Shown here: positions 11,918-24,215 of the stretch, piece by piece
How positions within the stretch are numbered: position 1 is the stretch's first letter
Layout of the letters: each line of letters begins with the position of its first letter
NCBI GenBank assembly: GCA_020650975.1
Contig: JAIPMN010001314.1
Coordinates: 1 to 40,315, forward strand
DNA: 40,315 nt
From: Apostichopus californicus
Lineage: Eukaryota > Echinodermata > Holothuroidea > Aspidochirotida > Stichopodidae
Reading direction: 5' to 3'
Notes under the pieces: model-generated
Databases searched by the model: none
What the model was told of the DNA's origin: nothing
The model's input: the letters and a program-made list of their open reading frames with translations, nothing else
Program-made: the position numbers and the translations under genes

Positions 11918-12852
11918 CAGTGGCGTAGCCAGGATTTTTTTCAGGGGTGGGGGCACGGGGGGCTTGACCATTTCCTGGGAGGGCGTCTTGTTACTATCTA
12001 AGCGGAGCGCCACCATGAGTTGGCGCGCAGCGTCCCTAAATTTTTTAGCTAAAAGGCCTCCTAGATCGTCGGAAATGACACTTCCCAAGCCTTGGAAGCA
12101 GGGGCGTCAATCCGACTTGAAACGTAATTGATTCGAGTATTCCGGCCGCAAGTAATATCTAAGCGGAGCGCCACCATCTGTTGGCGCGCAGCGTACCAAG
12201 AAAATTTCAGATTTCAATATCTGCCAGATCGCTGGAGATGGCACTTGCCAGGCTGGATAGCAGCCATTTAGTTGTGTGATATCGGGAGAAAATTACAAAT
12301 TCGTCACTCAGGAAAACTGCAATAAAGTTCATGCGGCCTTAATTTTTGGTGGATTATTTCTGTTATAAGCGATTCCAATTGACATCAACATTATAACCCA
12401 GTGCAAGTTGACAAATGATGCGGCGAACTGGAAACCTCAGCCCTATTTTGCCCTATGTTTCAAGATAGAATACCCCTCATTTGTTCGAACCCATGACAAC
12501 TAACAATCTGTGAATAAATTTACTTCGAAATGGGCACATTATATTGCACCAAGTCGGTCAAGGAATGACCCCAGGGCCTCAGATGTAGGCCTATAGGAAC
12601 GATGCCCCAAAATGTCCCGGACATACTATAGGCGAAGGAAGCTATCCGCCGCGACTGCATGTGCGACTGCGGTCGAAGGGTCGTTCATGAGTGGTCATCA
12701 TGGAGATTCGAGACCATTCAGACCAATGATATATTTTTCGCACATGTAATTTTTTTCGACACCCAAAATCCCAGTGGAAGGGCGACTGGAGGGCGACAAG
12801 CTTTCATGGGGGCTGTCGCGCCCCCTCCACGCGCCCCTTGGCTATGCCACTG
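11918..12852. mobile_element. Inner hAT-type non-autonomous element with 8 bp TSD
   Basis: A 935 bp element bounded by CAGTGGCGTAGCC (11918) and ggctatgccactg (to 12852), with one mismatch between the arms. It is flanked by perfect 8 bp direct repeats gtggatgt (11910-11917 and 12853-12860). The 8 bp duplication and CAG-type TIR fit hAT. Removing the element and one TSD copy restores the transposase frame of the host element exactly, which confirms the boundaries. No transposase is recognised inside. It contains two copies of a GCGGAGCGCCACC...TTGGCGCGCAGCG hairpin module. Confidence 0.9.
12001..12260 (+). repeat. Repeated GCGGAGCGCCACC hairpin modules
   Basis: The module gcggagcgccaccat followed 4-5 nt later by ttggcgcgcagcgt occurs at about 12001 and again at about 12163. 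Related copies lie at 11460 (outer element) and 37640 (MITE, left arm lost). GCGCCA pairs with TGGCGC, forming a short hairpin with a small loop. Each copy is followed by aaatttt and a segment like agatcgctggaaatggcact. It is a subterminal signature of this hAT family. Confidence 0.7.
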
Positions 12853-13240
12853 GTGGATGTGCATGACTGCCAAACCGTTGAGTCTCTCTTCATTCATTGT
12901 AGAACGCATGTAGTTTTTTATTCTGCGAATTGCGCTGAAAGACCTTTCAGCAGTTGCCGAAGCTATTGGCATGGTTAATCAAGGTTAGTCTTAACTAGAT
13001 GTTAAAAAACTGACAAGATCGGATCCTAGTTTTTTCGGCGGGCAGAGTGTTGAATGAAACGTCACGCGATAGAAATGACAGCCTAGATGACAGAAGAATA
13101 GGTCACCTAATTTAGCCATATTCTTGCTACGTTCATTTCAATAGTTTTTCCTGTCTAGACTCTTAAACTCGTCCAGCAAGTTTATGGATTTGAATTATGG
13201 GTGTTTTTAAAAAAAAAGATAACTTGGCCAAAAAAATTGT

Positions 13241-13318
13241 AGGCCCGGGCCTACAGTGCTACATACTGGCTACGCCCTGTAGGCCCGGGCCTACAGTGCT
13301 ACATACTGGCTACGCCCC
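13241..13318 (+). repeat. Duplicated hAT end with 16-bp palindrome
   Basis: Two adjacent copies of about 39 bp, each gtaggcccgggcctac followed by agtgctacatactggctacg. GTAGGCCCGGGCCTAC is a perfect palindrome. The second copy carries the right TIR of the outer hAT element. Confidence 0.85.
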
Positions 13319-13320
13319 TG

Positions 13321-13790
13321 GTTACTGTACCAAGCACTCAGTAAGTCTGTTACCTTATTGTCCGTGCATCCCAGTTAGTCTTTTACTGTATTGGTCCAGC
13401 TCCCTTTCTGAGCTAAGTTCTGTACTGTCTTAGCTTCCAGTTAGTCTTTTACTGTACTGCCCCAGCTCCCAGTCTGTTGCTGTACTGTCCTAGCTCCCAG
13501 TCTGTGCTGTACTGTCCCAGCTATCAGTTAGTCTTTTACTGTACTGTCCCAACTCCCAGTTTGTTGCTGTACTGTCCCAGCTCCAAGTCACTTTATCCAA
13601 TACTTAACTGTCCCAGCTCCCAATCAGTCAGCTTACATACTGTCCCAGCTCCCAGTTAGCCTTCTACTGACATACTGTCCTGGCTGCCACTCAGCCAGTT
13701 ACTGTACATGGGGGGGGGGGGTGTGGGGGGGTCTACTGTACAATATGGTGCAGCTCCCAGTTAGTCAGTTCCTGTCCTGTCCTGTCATAC
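13321..13790 (+). repeat. Minisatellite, right part
   Basis: About a dozen variable 26-35 bp units with core tactgtcccagctcccagt and tails such as tagtctttt. A GC-skewed G run (about 13711) interrupts it near the end. Short open frames here are translation of the repeat only. Confidence 0.8.
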
Positions 13791-15879
13791 CATGGAAGTA
13801 TAAGTGTAAAGTCATGGTACCACTTTCATGCCATTTAGGTCTCCTCCTCAGTCTGTTAACCCACATGGGTATAATTCTAACTGTACAGTAGTACTAAGAG
13901 GTCTATTAATCCAATCTTTTACTGTTAAGGTCCAAGCAAAAGGGACAATTTGGAGGCTCTCCATATCAGAGAGTTGGACTACATAGTTTCAATCAAGATT
14001 GAAGTATTGAGTCTATGGACGTAGTGAATGATCAGGTTTCTTAAGCTTACATGGGTAATATCTAGTTATTTTGCATGGTATATTTTTGACTGTTAAAGGG
14101 CTTTGTGGTGGCATCTCTCCCGTCAACATTATTGAAAGGCAGTGGAATGGAACAATCAGTTCATTCAATAGTGCCGGAAGTTTACATGTATTGTGAAGTT
14201 GCTAGTAGTATATATACACAGTATTCTGTAGTGTTATAGCTACTGAACCACCAAACCCACATGTGGTGTCTGATATATATACAGTATAGGAAGAAGAAAA
14301 TGAATTTTTTGATCAGATTACAAATCAAATGAAAATGAAAATATGATTAAGATAATTGGAATTAAGTGTATTATACATGTAGAAATATTAATATACAGAG
14401 TTGGCGTGTATATTCAGTATAGTATTGTAGAAATATTACTGTTATTGGCAATTGTTATGTACGTACAGTAATGAGTTTTATATGCCTGATCAGCTTTCCT
14501 CTGTGTGAGCTAGACATTGGTATTATATTGATAAATACTGGCATAAATTTGAACAATATATAGCACCAGCGTATTATTACAAATTGATTTAATTTTGTGC
14601 TCTGTGTGCAAAAAAATTGTTTTCTTGTTGACAAATTTTCAAAGCAATTTTGACAAACAAAGTTTTTGACGTGTCATTCTAATCTGGTGGATTGAAATGA
14701 AATGCTTATTTCTTCTGACCTTAAAACTGGATGGAATCGAACCAGCACATTTTGGTAACATGCAATGCTTAGAACATGCAACATGTTTTTTTTGTACATT
14801 CATTTTTTATGGTATAATGTTTGCATACCAGGTAATTAACCATCACATCCCACCCACCTGTTGGACTTCCTTTTATCTGGGTTTTTTTCTCTTTCAACGA
14901 CTTTAATATATAGGAAAAAGTCAAACATTTTGAATCCTTTCGATTGCAAACAAATTTATAATCATATGCAATTTTTAGGTGCATAAAGTGGACAACAAAT
15001 TCAACCCAAAACAACCGAGCACTTGTAAGGGTTCAACATGGAGAAATTGTACAGCCAAATTTAATCCACAAAATTAATTTAAAGATTTTATAATTTTCCG
15101 AACAGGAAATTTATAGCATAAAAACATACAATGGTGTACTATGTACTAGTGTGTGGTTGACCTTGTACGGTGCAGTCGGGCACACTGTGAGATATTAGTC
15201 ACAAAAGCTTATAAAGTCAAGAATTTAATTATTTTAATCCCACAGATCCCATAGACTTTATGTTATGTATGATCCTTTGCCCACCAACTACTTTGTTTAA
15301 ATTACAATAAATTCAAAAGGCTTCTCACACATGTGGTACATTTTAGTGATCTTTTCTTCGCCTGTTCAGTGCATCACAGTTGACTGTAAAATGACCCTGT
15401 TATGTCATATTTGTGTCAAAATTCACACCATGCCTTGAAATTTACTGTACTGGACTAATAAAATACCCTCAAGGTTTGTACTTAATACTTTTGGTTTGTA
15501 GGGTTTAGAGTAGTTTAGAAACTTTGTGGGGGCCGGGGAGGAGTGGGGGGGGGGTTGGGGAGGGGTGGTACTGTACCATAAGTCTTATTATTTTGCTCAC
15601 ATGTAATCTTTTCCACTGGAACCATTTTGTGATAAACTTGCTGCAAATTGTGGTTGTACAATTAATGCTTACAGTCTAGATGTGAGGGAAAGTTAGTTAG
15701 GTGGTTGAAGAACATCTGTGACTTATACAATCTCTCAAGGTCGCAGTGCATGGGGATTGAGGTTGACCAAAAATGTGGAATGTTTTGCAGCGTTATGTAC
15801 ATGCATAGAGCATATATGTTTCTCCTGGGTAACATACAGCTTCCTGGTTGTTCTAGGGTGTAAATGTGAATAGTTTAAT

Positions 15880-16220
15880 AGTCAGAGCAGGGAGAACTGT
15901 TATAGGGATGAGGTACAATGCTGGCTCCAAACACCTTGTTTTGGCAATAAAATCCCGACATGGATGCGCTTTTGTATGCCCCTACATATTCTTAATGCGA
16001 TCCTATCATGCCCATGGGGATTGAGACGATCTTATGGAACGAGCTGTTTCATCCACACTCAAAGATTAGGGTGCTTTGAAATAGAGAAATATTTCCCCTA
16101 AATGACACTGAGGATGTGAGGATAATCGCGCAGGCAAATTGTTACAAGGGTGCGCTTAACTAAATGGCTGCAGCTTCTTCACAGTGTCATTATATCATTA
16201 CGAGCATTGTTTGTCCTCCC
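15880..16220. promoter_or_regulatory. Possible non-coding regulatory island
   Basis: Repeat-free, mixed-composition sequence with an inverted pair TCAAAG (16059-16064) / CTTTGA (16074-16079) enclosing GATTA. CTTTGA resembles the TCF/LEF core. This is only compositional and motif evidence. Confidence 0.2.
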
Positions 16221-17420
16221 TAACAACTCCCTGGTTATTTATGTAGGGGCCTAGTTACTAACAGATTACAACCATGCAATGTGACAATTTTTGATTAATC
16301 ATTGTTTTGATATGATAGCTATTAGAGTCAGCTATGGGGAGAGGTTCTAGGAGAGAATTAAAATGGCGGTAAAGTTTTATGCATCCAGGCTGTCTATTTG
16401 AAGAGAACATTCTAAACAGTAAGGAGATATGGAGAAATGTTTCAATGTTTAATCTTTTTAGTCTAAATAATGCACAGGTGTTTTTATCAATAGGTCCTCT
16501 CTGTGAAGTTTGTAGTTTATTTATAGTACTGTAGGAATGCCTATAGCATGACTATGAAGATGTCAAAAGACCTCTCTTCAGGATTAACACACCGGGGAGA
16601 CTTAGGCCTGATTTGTTGTTAAGCTTAAAGAAAGTGCCATTGATGTAGACAAGCTGGTTTTATACCTCCTTAAGAGTCCTTATTACTGATCATTGTCCCT
16701 ATCTCAGTTGTTGGAAAGTATAGCCACATTATTTGAACATCGCATTGGTCACTGGCCACAAGCCACTTGAGGGGATATGGTCATTGTTGACTCGAAACAC
16801 CACAAAACTACCTGAGCTGAGGTCAGTAAACAAAATCTGCATGGAAGGTATACATTGATTCTGTGTATCATCTGTTTACCCCTGGAGGTTCCAATTTAAA
16901 GTATAGTAATTATAACCAGTAATACTTCAGTCCCAGCTGTGTAGAGCTGTGTCACACGGCTTGTAGGATTGTAACAAAGAAAAGCTGAGATTTCAAAATT
17001 GGCTAGCTGGAGTAGCTGCCTATATAATGTACAGCAGCATCAGTTCTCCAATTGATATTGTATGTTGTTTTCTCATTCATCAGTAATATATTGGCCACAA
17101 ATATGCTAGACATGCAGTCAAATAATGGTCACTCATTCTTCGACTTCAACTAGCTAAATTTCACTAACTAAGTAATTTATAGAAATCTTACAGAAATCAA
17201 CCAGACTTTTTTTCGTTTTTAATCTAATATCTAAGTTTTGCTATATGATAATAATATACTGTAGCAGAGCAAGTTAATTCATCACCTTTGATTTCATGTT
17301 TTTTGGGGTTTTTTTTAAATTATCTTTTTACTCTTTGATAATTGCCTACCTAGCTCCATGCATGTGTACGTTATAATGGCTCTACTGCACAAGAAGCTAT
17401 TTTTAAAAGCAATCCCTGAA

Positions 17421-17660
17421 TACCATCAGTGGTATTCACCTTCTCGGTAAAAAACACGAGAAGGGAATAAAATGTTCCACAACCTCGCAACGAGAGACCT
17501 TAACTCTGACATATTTTCTGCTTTGAAAATCGCCTTCATCTTAAATTTGAGGTTTCACATATTTGTCTGCGACGAAGGCGCTGCTAATTTGTAAGCGTGT
17601 CGTACTAATATTTGATGCTCTCAGCAGTAAACCTTAACTCTGCCATGGGAACAAAGGAAA
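17421..17660. promoter_or_regulatory. Cluster of short perfect inverted repeats, possible regulatory or RNA element
   Basis: TACCA/TGGTA (17421-17434), CCTTCTCG/CGAGAAGG (17439-17446 with 17457-17464) and CGCCTTC/GAAGGCG (17531-17537 with 17574-17580) occur within 160 bp. A near-direct repeat ccttaactctg occurs at both ends. No long open frame is present. Confidence 0.25.
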
Positions 17661-20600
17661 AGTTTGGGTATCCTTTGATTTCTGTAACTTTTCAAACTTG
17701 TCACACCTACAGTATCCATGCCTTTCCAATAGGTTCCCTGAAGAGAGAGTTGACTCCCAAAAGTGAGTGATTGCCGCAGGGAATGTTTTTCTTGCAATTT
17801 TCTCTGCGGATATTATTACAGTTCCTGCAAAACAGACCGTCCAGCTATACTAACACAGTTTTTCTTCTGGCTAGGCCGGGAGTTTGGTACCCTACCGAGC
17901 AAGATAAGTGGAAGTTAATTGTGGTTTTGATATTGTTGTCTGTCCGTTCACCATGAAAACCCAGAACTCTGATGATGATGATGATGATGCAAAGTAATAC
18001 ATTACAACCTGTAAGACTGTAGCATGTTGGATCAGCTTTGTATGGGCTGTCTGTAATTTTTTTCACCAAACTTAATTACCGAGGAGGTATTAATTTAAAA
18101 GTATAGGCCTGTCAGAGAAACGACATGATTTGGTAAATGATGAACATTGGAAGACAAATGATAGCCAAAGCGTTTCTTTTGCTCACAGCTCTGTCAAGTT
18201 TGGTTTTTAACCAAATGAAGATAAATGAGAATTTCTGAATGGAAGGATCCATTGGGTTTTGACCATATAGTCACTCAAGCTAAGCTTGAGTGCTAAGCTC
18301 AAGCTAAGCTCATATATAAAGAGCAAAATTAAGAATAAAAAAAAAAAAAAAAAAATTTAAAAAAATATTAAAAATATAAAAGAAATCATTCCTTCATTCC
18401 TTGTACAGTAAGCAGGTGTGATGTCATCGACAGAAATTCAGGTCCCGATTTTCCAGGCCGGTTAGATGAATTTTATATTTACAGTACAGCATAAATTACT
18501 ATCTAGCATAAATGTTCAGCAATTCCATACATACTGTAATAAATTTATTTTCAAGGTCATAAAACAGTTGTTGCTTTCTTTGTTTCTCATTGAGGTAATT
18601 CCTTACAGTACGTACACATGTACACGTACATTTGAATGATATTGTGCTGTCAGGTGACAATTTATAATTCAAATTATTAGTCAATTTTCTACAAAATGCT
18701 ACATAAAATTTTAACGGGTCACCATATGGTGGCTTGACGGTACTACACACATATGTAAATCCAACCAACCAGACAAGTGTGTGGTTATCATGAATAGGTT
18801 TTTTCCTTTCTTTTATTGTTTGTTTTATTTGCTTTGCGTTGCTATAAATAATTGTTGATGGCTTCGAACAACATATGGCTAGGTGTAAGCAGTAGGTGTA
18901 AGCAGGTTCAAAGACTAAGTAAAACGAAAGTTTGTCTCGCAAATGACTTTCATTTCTCCTGTGTCAAAGTCACAACTTAGACAAAGATGGTAAAATGAAC
19001 TATATAAGTAGACTTTCAGTATTTAGTAACGTAAATGGATTCGTGCAGGATACTACAACCAAAAGGGAGACTTAGTACCTACTGTAGGGGAAAGGGTTTG
19101 TGGGTGGGGTAGGGTGGGATAGGTTGGAGGTCTTCTATAAAGTTGACACCATATGCAATTTATCCACTCCCTTACCACTCTCTCCCTACTTCCCGATATC
19201 ATCATGTACCTCACACCCTCATGACCGATTATATTGTTCCCACACGATTATACTGTATGCTAGCAGAAATTGAGATAATGTGACACTTTTCCACATTCTC
19301 CCTCCCACCCCCTACTCAACTGGATCTACATACTTCAGTGTCTATGTAGTGCACACTCTCCCCCCCCACCCTCACCCCCCTCTCTTCCAAATCTACTATT
19401 CTCAAGGCTTACAACTACATGTAATTTCCAGTGGTGTTATTTACATCCACTGGAATCACTTTTGGTTTTAAAATTTTTTTTCTGAATTAGGCAGAGCTCG
19501 ACAACCTAAATAGCAGGCAGTCTGATAAAGTAACCTCTTTAATTTGCAGCATTTCAGCATTTTTTTTTTGGAACAGCTTTTTTGTGTTCCATTGATTCTA
19601 GTACACACTGCATAAATATTATTTTGTTTAACCAGTTGCAAGGTTACCTAATTAAAGACTTGTGAGGCTTGCTGGTGGTTGGTACAGTAGCTGTCTGTGT
19701 GAAACTTACTGTGAGGTTCACACATGGTTAGACAATAGTCTACAGATTAGCAGCGGAATGAAGGCAAAATTCCATTCTTTTCATGCTCACAGCTTGCGCT
19801 GGCAAACACAACAAAATATGAAAAGCATACATGTCTGTAATACTGCATGGTCTTGGTTCAGTGGACCTGATAGCTGGTTATACCCTGTGTTGTTTTGTTT
19901 GTATTATAGTAGTTCAGCACCCTTGATAGGATTTAGTAGTACTGTAGGTGACATATATTTTTGAAAGGAAGGACAGAAATGAAAAGAATTTTGGGGAAAA
20001 AAAAATCTTTTGAGGAAAATTTCAGGCCGCTACGATTTGATAATATATTGGAAAAAAAGGGCATGTGCTGTAGGTGTTCTTCACAGTAGGAATCAAAGCC
20101 AATTTTTGCAAACAAATGGATAATATAATAAAATGGAATATTGTCAACAAAAAAAACGGGCATGTATGGGGGCTACAAGAGAACAAAAACCCAGCTTGTG
20201 GGTCAGATCTAATCGAGGCACACAGTATTCAGAGCTATAGGGTAACGATTATTTTCGTAAACTATAGCTCATGGGGGACAGGGGGGGGGGAGGGGAGTCA
20301 TTGACAAAGTGGGCAGGTATTGTAGCAGCATATATGCACTTAAACGGTGCGGTGCGAGAATGGATGGAGTCCTGTTATGATAACCAACTAATCTATGTCA
20401 CATGCATATTTATAGACCGTAATGGGTTTGATATGTAGTCCTCCTTGCCTTTCTTATAAGTTTCCTTAAATGCTCAATTTTCCTTTTGATGACCCATATG
20501 GATGGGACTCTAATTTTGGCTATTAATGTCATCAGAGATTATTTTATGATACTGTTCATGATTCTAGTCCGGCCCTAGTGTTAAACCATTTATATACAGT

Positions 20601-22769
20601 AGCTATGCATCGGACATGCTTGTTATGCCATGTTCTGTCTCAAAATGCATCGTGGAAAGTCAAATTGCCTGGAAACAAAAGCAGTTTTTAATCATTCAAA
20701 TTCCTGTTAAGGGGGCCAATGGGTGAGGTATACAGTAACTGACAACTAAAAATTACTGAATACAGTGTCATTGCCGTAACAGTCTATTTACTGTAAAGCC
20801 CTGTTATTGTTAACTGTTATTGTTAAAGTTCTGGTATTAGTACCTGTCATTAGTAAAATTGTATGGGAGGATGCAATCTCTCTCTGTGTTACAAATGTTT
20901 GACAACTGATGTATGCATCTAGGTGCAGTGTATACATTCTCAGGAACATAGAGCCAAGTGTATGTAATTATTAAGTACACTGTGTTACATGCTGCTATCC
21001 CTTCAGAGTAAACTGTAGTGTGCTGTTGTTATACAGTACTAGTACTACTAATAGAACGTTTAATTCCCAGCGAAAGCAGGTCCCTGGAAGCTTCCGTATA
21101 CGTAAACTGTCTGCTTGCGATATTTGTTAACAGGTGTGCTGGTAGAGATAATACTGGTCTGACCGGTGTATAAACTTTTACAGTGAACCGTATGGTATAT
21201 ACAGTACCCCAGGATTCCACCCTTTGTAAACTGACTGAGCTTCAATGAGGCCAGCTAACTGGATCATACCTATAGTGTGTGATCAACTGTGGCAGTACAC
21301 TACACACGTACAGTATGCTAAAAATTGCACTCTATTCTTATGAATACAGTAAGTCTGTTATTTACAGTTTGCACGGTTCCGCCAAGCAGTACCTAAACTG
21401 TTCATAATGATGCTTCTAGGCAAGATTTGTTGTTTTAATAAATTAAATAGCTCTACATATCCACATTCTTTGGTTGACAGAGCTAATTAATTAATAGTAA
21501 ACAATTAGCTCCTAACTAATACAATAAGGATGAAGCGAGAGGATGGTTTCCTGGAGGTCAAATATGCATGACAACTTCTGACAGTAGTGTATTTTATATC
21601 ATGAATGTATCTCAAAGATATATATCCCAACCAGAGCTTGCCTGTGTAACCCAGCTCTTAAGTTAGTAAATAATAATACAGCCCCTGCCCTTAAGTGTAA
21701 AAGCTCACATTAGGGCGACAGTTCCCTGATAACATCTATAGTCTACAGTACAGTATATAAACTAATGAAGGTGTTTAATAAATGTATCTGACTGTTGTTG
21801 GGGACACAACTTCTCACAGTGAAATGTGATGGAGGTAATGTGAAAGAAAATACATGATTTTGTTGATGAAAATGCACTTTCCTCTGAAATAATATATTAT
21901 AAACTGTGCCCTAAATTACATGTCTGCCAAAACGTTGATGTTATTAGGTGAAGTTGCTCAAAGCTGTTATGCATATTCATAAAGCACCAGCAGCTCTGTA
22001 GTGATGTAAAGTATCAATCCTTGGAATGGCAACAATAAGTACTTTTCAACCATCAGTAGTTTCTTTGTGTTTATTCTCTCTGATCGGGAGAGCGTGTTTG
22101 ATACTGAGACAATTGAAATCGATCAGCCGTAGGAAAAGTCTGCCCTCCTTCCAAAAGGGTTACAGTATTATATATGTTTCCTTCACAAGTGATTTAAGTC
22201 ATCCATGAAAGGGCTCTGGGAGAAATGATATATTTCTGGAAATAGGAGAAAAAGAATGCTACTATGGGATTTTTCATGGTTTAGTTGACAAGTAGTGGCC
22301 TAACTGGAGACTGAAAAGACACTTAGTCATCAGATGCAATTTCAATGTGTATGATAGAGTTTCTTGGACTCCCGAATTGATTTGGAATGGTGTTCTGTGA
22401 TATCTGAGAGGAGACACAATTAGACAGCCTGCCTACTCAAGTAATAGGAGAAATCTTTGGGGGTGTATGGATAGAGAGAGAGCTTTAGTCACACAGGTTT
22501 ATTTATTACAGTTCATCAAACATTGGGAAATAAATATATTTGATGCTGGAAACAAGAATAAAAGAAAGATGGAAGAATATATAGAACTTTACACATGTAT
22601 GTATGTGAATGACTTGTAGGAAAAGGTCAATTCTGTAGCCTTGATATAAAAAATATAAAAAATACATTTATAGGTAATGACTGCAGCTTTACGATAGGCA
22701 TCGACTCCTTATATCGTTTTTGTAGGCAAGTTGCGGTAGAAAGAATTAGGGCAGTGTCTAATTAATCTA

Positions 22770-23131
22770 GTTAATTGTTGATTGAAATTGTCCTTATAAT
22801 ACATAATTGAAATTGTCCTTAAAATTTATTAATTAAAATTGTCCTAATGATACATAATTGAAATTGTCCTTATAATACATAATTGAAATTGTCCTTAAAA
22901 TTTATTAATTAAAATTGTCCTAATGATACATAATTGAAATTGTCCTAGTTATATATAATTAAAATTATCCTTATAATTCAAATTGTCCTTATAACATATC
23001 ATTGACATTGTCCTTAATATCATTAAAATTGTCCTTTTAAATTATAATTGAAATTGTCCTTATAATATATCATGACAATTGTCCATATTGTTTGTAATTG
23101 AAATTATCCTTACAATATGTAGTATATAATT
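22770..23131 (+). repeat. AT-rich minisatellite with 76-bp higher-order unit
   Basis: About 14 units of 18-30 bp (mostly 25-26) built on aattgaaattgtcctta. Two adjacent 76 bp triplets (25+26+25) at 22784-22859 and 22860-22935 are identical, while outer units are diverged. This shows a recent duplication of a three-unit block within an older array. Confidence 0.92.
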
Positions 23132-24167
23132 GGACCAGTGTTAAAATACATTTTCAAGACAATAATAATTACAGACTTAGTGAAACATGTTTTGTTTGCA
23201 GATCACAGCATGCAGTGCTTTCTATCAAACGCAGAGTTCTCAAGTATTTTATACTGAAATAACACTTTCCTTACAGTTACCATTGAGCATGGTAACAGTG
23301 AATGCACTGTTAGCTCTTGACTCAGCCATTATGTGTGGTCAACTGCAAACAGTGGTTTGTAAACACTTCAATTCTGAGTGTTTATTCAGTGGCTGTTACT
23401 GTATTATAGAGCACTATGTATGCACAAACATGTACATTATCCTAAGCAGGATACAGTACATATATACCCAATGATTCAGATGATTGTACAATTTGAAAAG
23501 AGTGACACAGTGGTTCATAAAAGCATTCTTGAGTGGAGATTGTACAGTGGTAACATCTGTCTGTGGTTGCTGAAATATTTGATTGTAAAACTATCAATGT
23601 TTCCATTTTGTAGTCCTTTGTGTGTGCATTTGCACCTAATATGAACCCAACACAGATTTGAGATTGACAATTTGGGACGGTGGTGGGGAGGGGGGGGGGG
23701 AGGATGGAGTAGCCCAGGGTAAGATGGTCCAATGGTTAGACAAATGTTCGGTGGTGAATCGAATTGTTACAGTGTTTAAGAGACAAAGTAGTTTTGAAAA
23801 TCTATCAAACTGAGCATTGTTGCTGAACTTTCGTAGCTGTTCTAGACACATGTTGAACACATATTGTTTATTTAATAATAAATCGTGTGTGCAGTAGAAC
23901 CAACACAGATCTGAGGTTTGAGCTTGAGCTTGAGCAATGGAGTAGCCTTTCCAACGTTCAGGTGTTTTTCGAAAGCCGAAGATTTAAGAAACTTTATCAA
24001 AGGGACCTTTGCAGAAAATAACTTTTTATTATCATGACAAATTGTTAGGACACGACCCAAACCTAAAATCCATATTTGTAAAGGTTAGGATTGTTATTAC
24101 AATTGCAGAGTTGAATTTGAATTCAGATCAATGTTCATCGTGTTGTCAAGAAGTTAAGAACTCTACA

Positions 24168-24215
24168 TTTACTTTGCTCCTCGCTTACCTGTCTCCTCAG
24201 TTTATTTTCCAATTA
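24168..24215 (+). repeat. Dispersed repeat, copy 2 (plus, short)
   Basis: tttactttgctcctcgctta followed by cctgtctcctcag. Only about 45 bp match the family. Confidence 0.55.

Larger units (their letters stand above)
11823..12978 (-). pseudogene. hAT transposase C-terminal exon, split by a nested element
   Basis: The minus-strand reading frame starts near 12978 (LTMPIASATAERSFSAIRRI, then KNYMRSTMNEERLNGLAVMH). It is interrupted after MHIH by the nested element and resumes at 11909 with RDFAIDVDAVLKKFVSDG, ending in a TAG at 11823-11825. SxxSAERSFSxxRRIK and the RLNxLAxxxIHRD motif are hallmarks of the hAT dimerisation domain (Dimer_Tnp_hAT; close to the ZMYM1-like and P52rIPK-like domesticated relatives). 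No catalytic core is left in the window, so this cannot be a working transposase. Confidence 0.85.
11415..13320 (-). mobile_element. Outer hAT transposon relic with last transposase exon
   Basis: The ends are inverted: CAGGGGCGTAGCCAGG at 11415 and its near-exact complement ctggctacgcccctg ending at 13320. A 5 bp direct repeat gttac abuts both ends (11410-11414, 13321-13325). The interior encodes, on the minus strand, the C-terminal hAT dimerisation region. Without the nested insertion the element is about 960 bp, so it is an internally deleted derivative of a longer autonomous hAT. It landed in a 26-35 bp minisatellite that continues on both sides. The superfamily call rests on the protein; TIR and TSD are supporting. 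Confidence 0.8.
13791..22769. other. Long unassigned stretch, possibly 5' flank or first intron of the Ig gene
   Basis: About 9 kb of AT-rich DNA with a (GAT)n microsatellite (17971-17990), an A tract (18338-18355), G runs (about 15547 and 20281), a C-rich patch (about 19360) and the two motif clusters listed near 16.0 and 17.5 kb. A 147-codon minus-strand frame (18942-18499) has no recognisable domain. Confidence 0.5.

Noticed and set aside
14697..14757. Possible signal-peptide exon: MKCLFLLTLKLDGIEPAHFG followed by ttttg|gtaac in phase 1, the phase needed to join Ig1.
   Set aside because: The hydrophobic core is only about seven residues, the donor is weak and there is no promoter or conservation evidence. 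A chance match in 27 kb is likely.
18719..18735. CACCATATGGTG palindrome as an operator-like site.
   Set aside because: A 12-bp palindrome is expected by chance in a window this size and has no supporting context.
18499..18942. 147-codon minus-strand open frame.
   Set aside because: AT-rich, no recognisable motif; the length is not exceptional for AT-balanced random sequence in 40 kb.
22784..23131. CRISPR-like array of repeated units.
   Set aside because: Units are contiguous with no unique spacers and this is animal DNA; it is a minisatellite.
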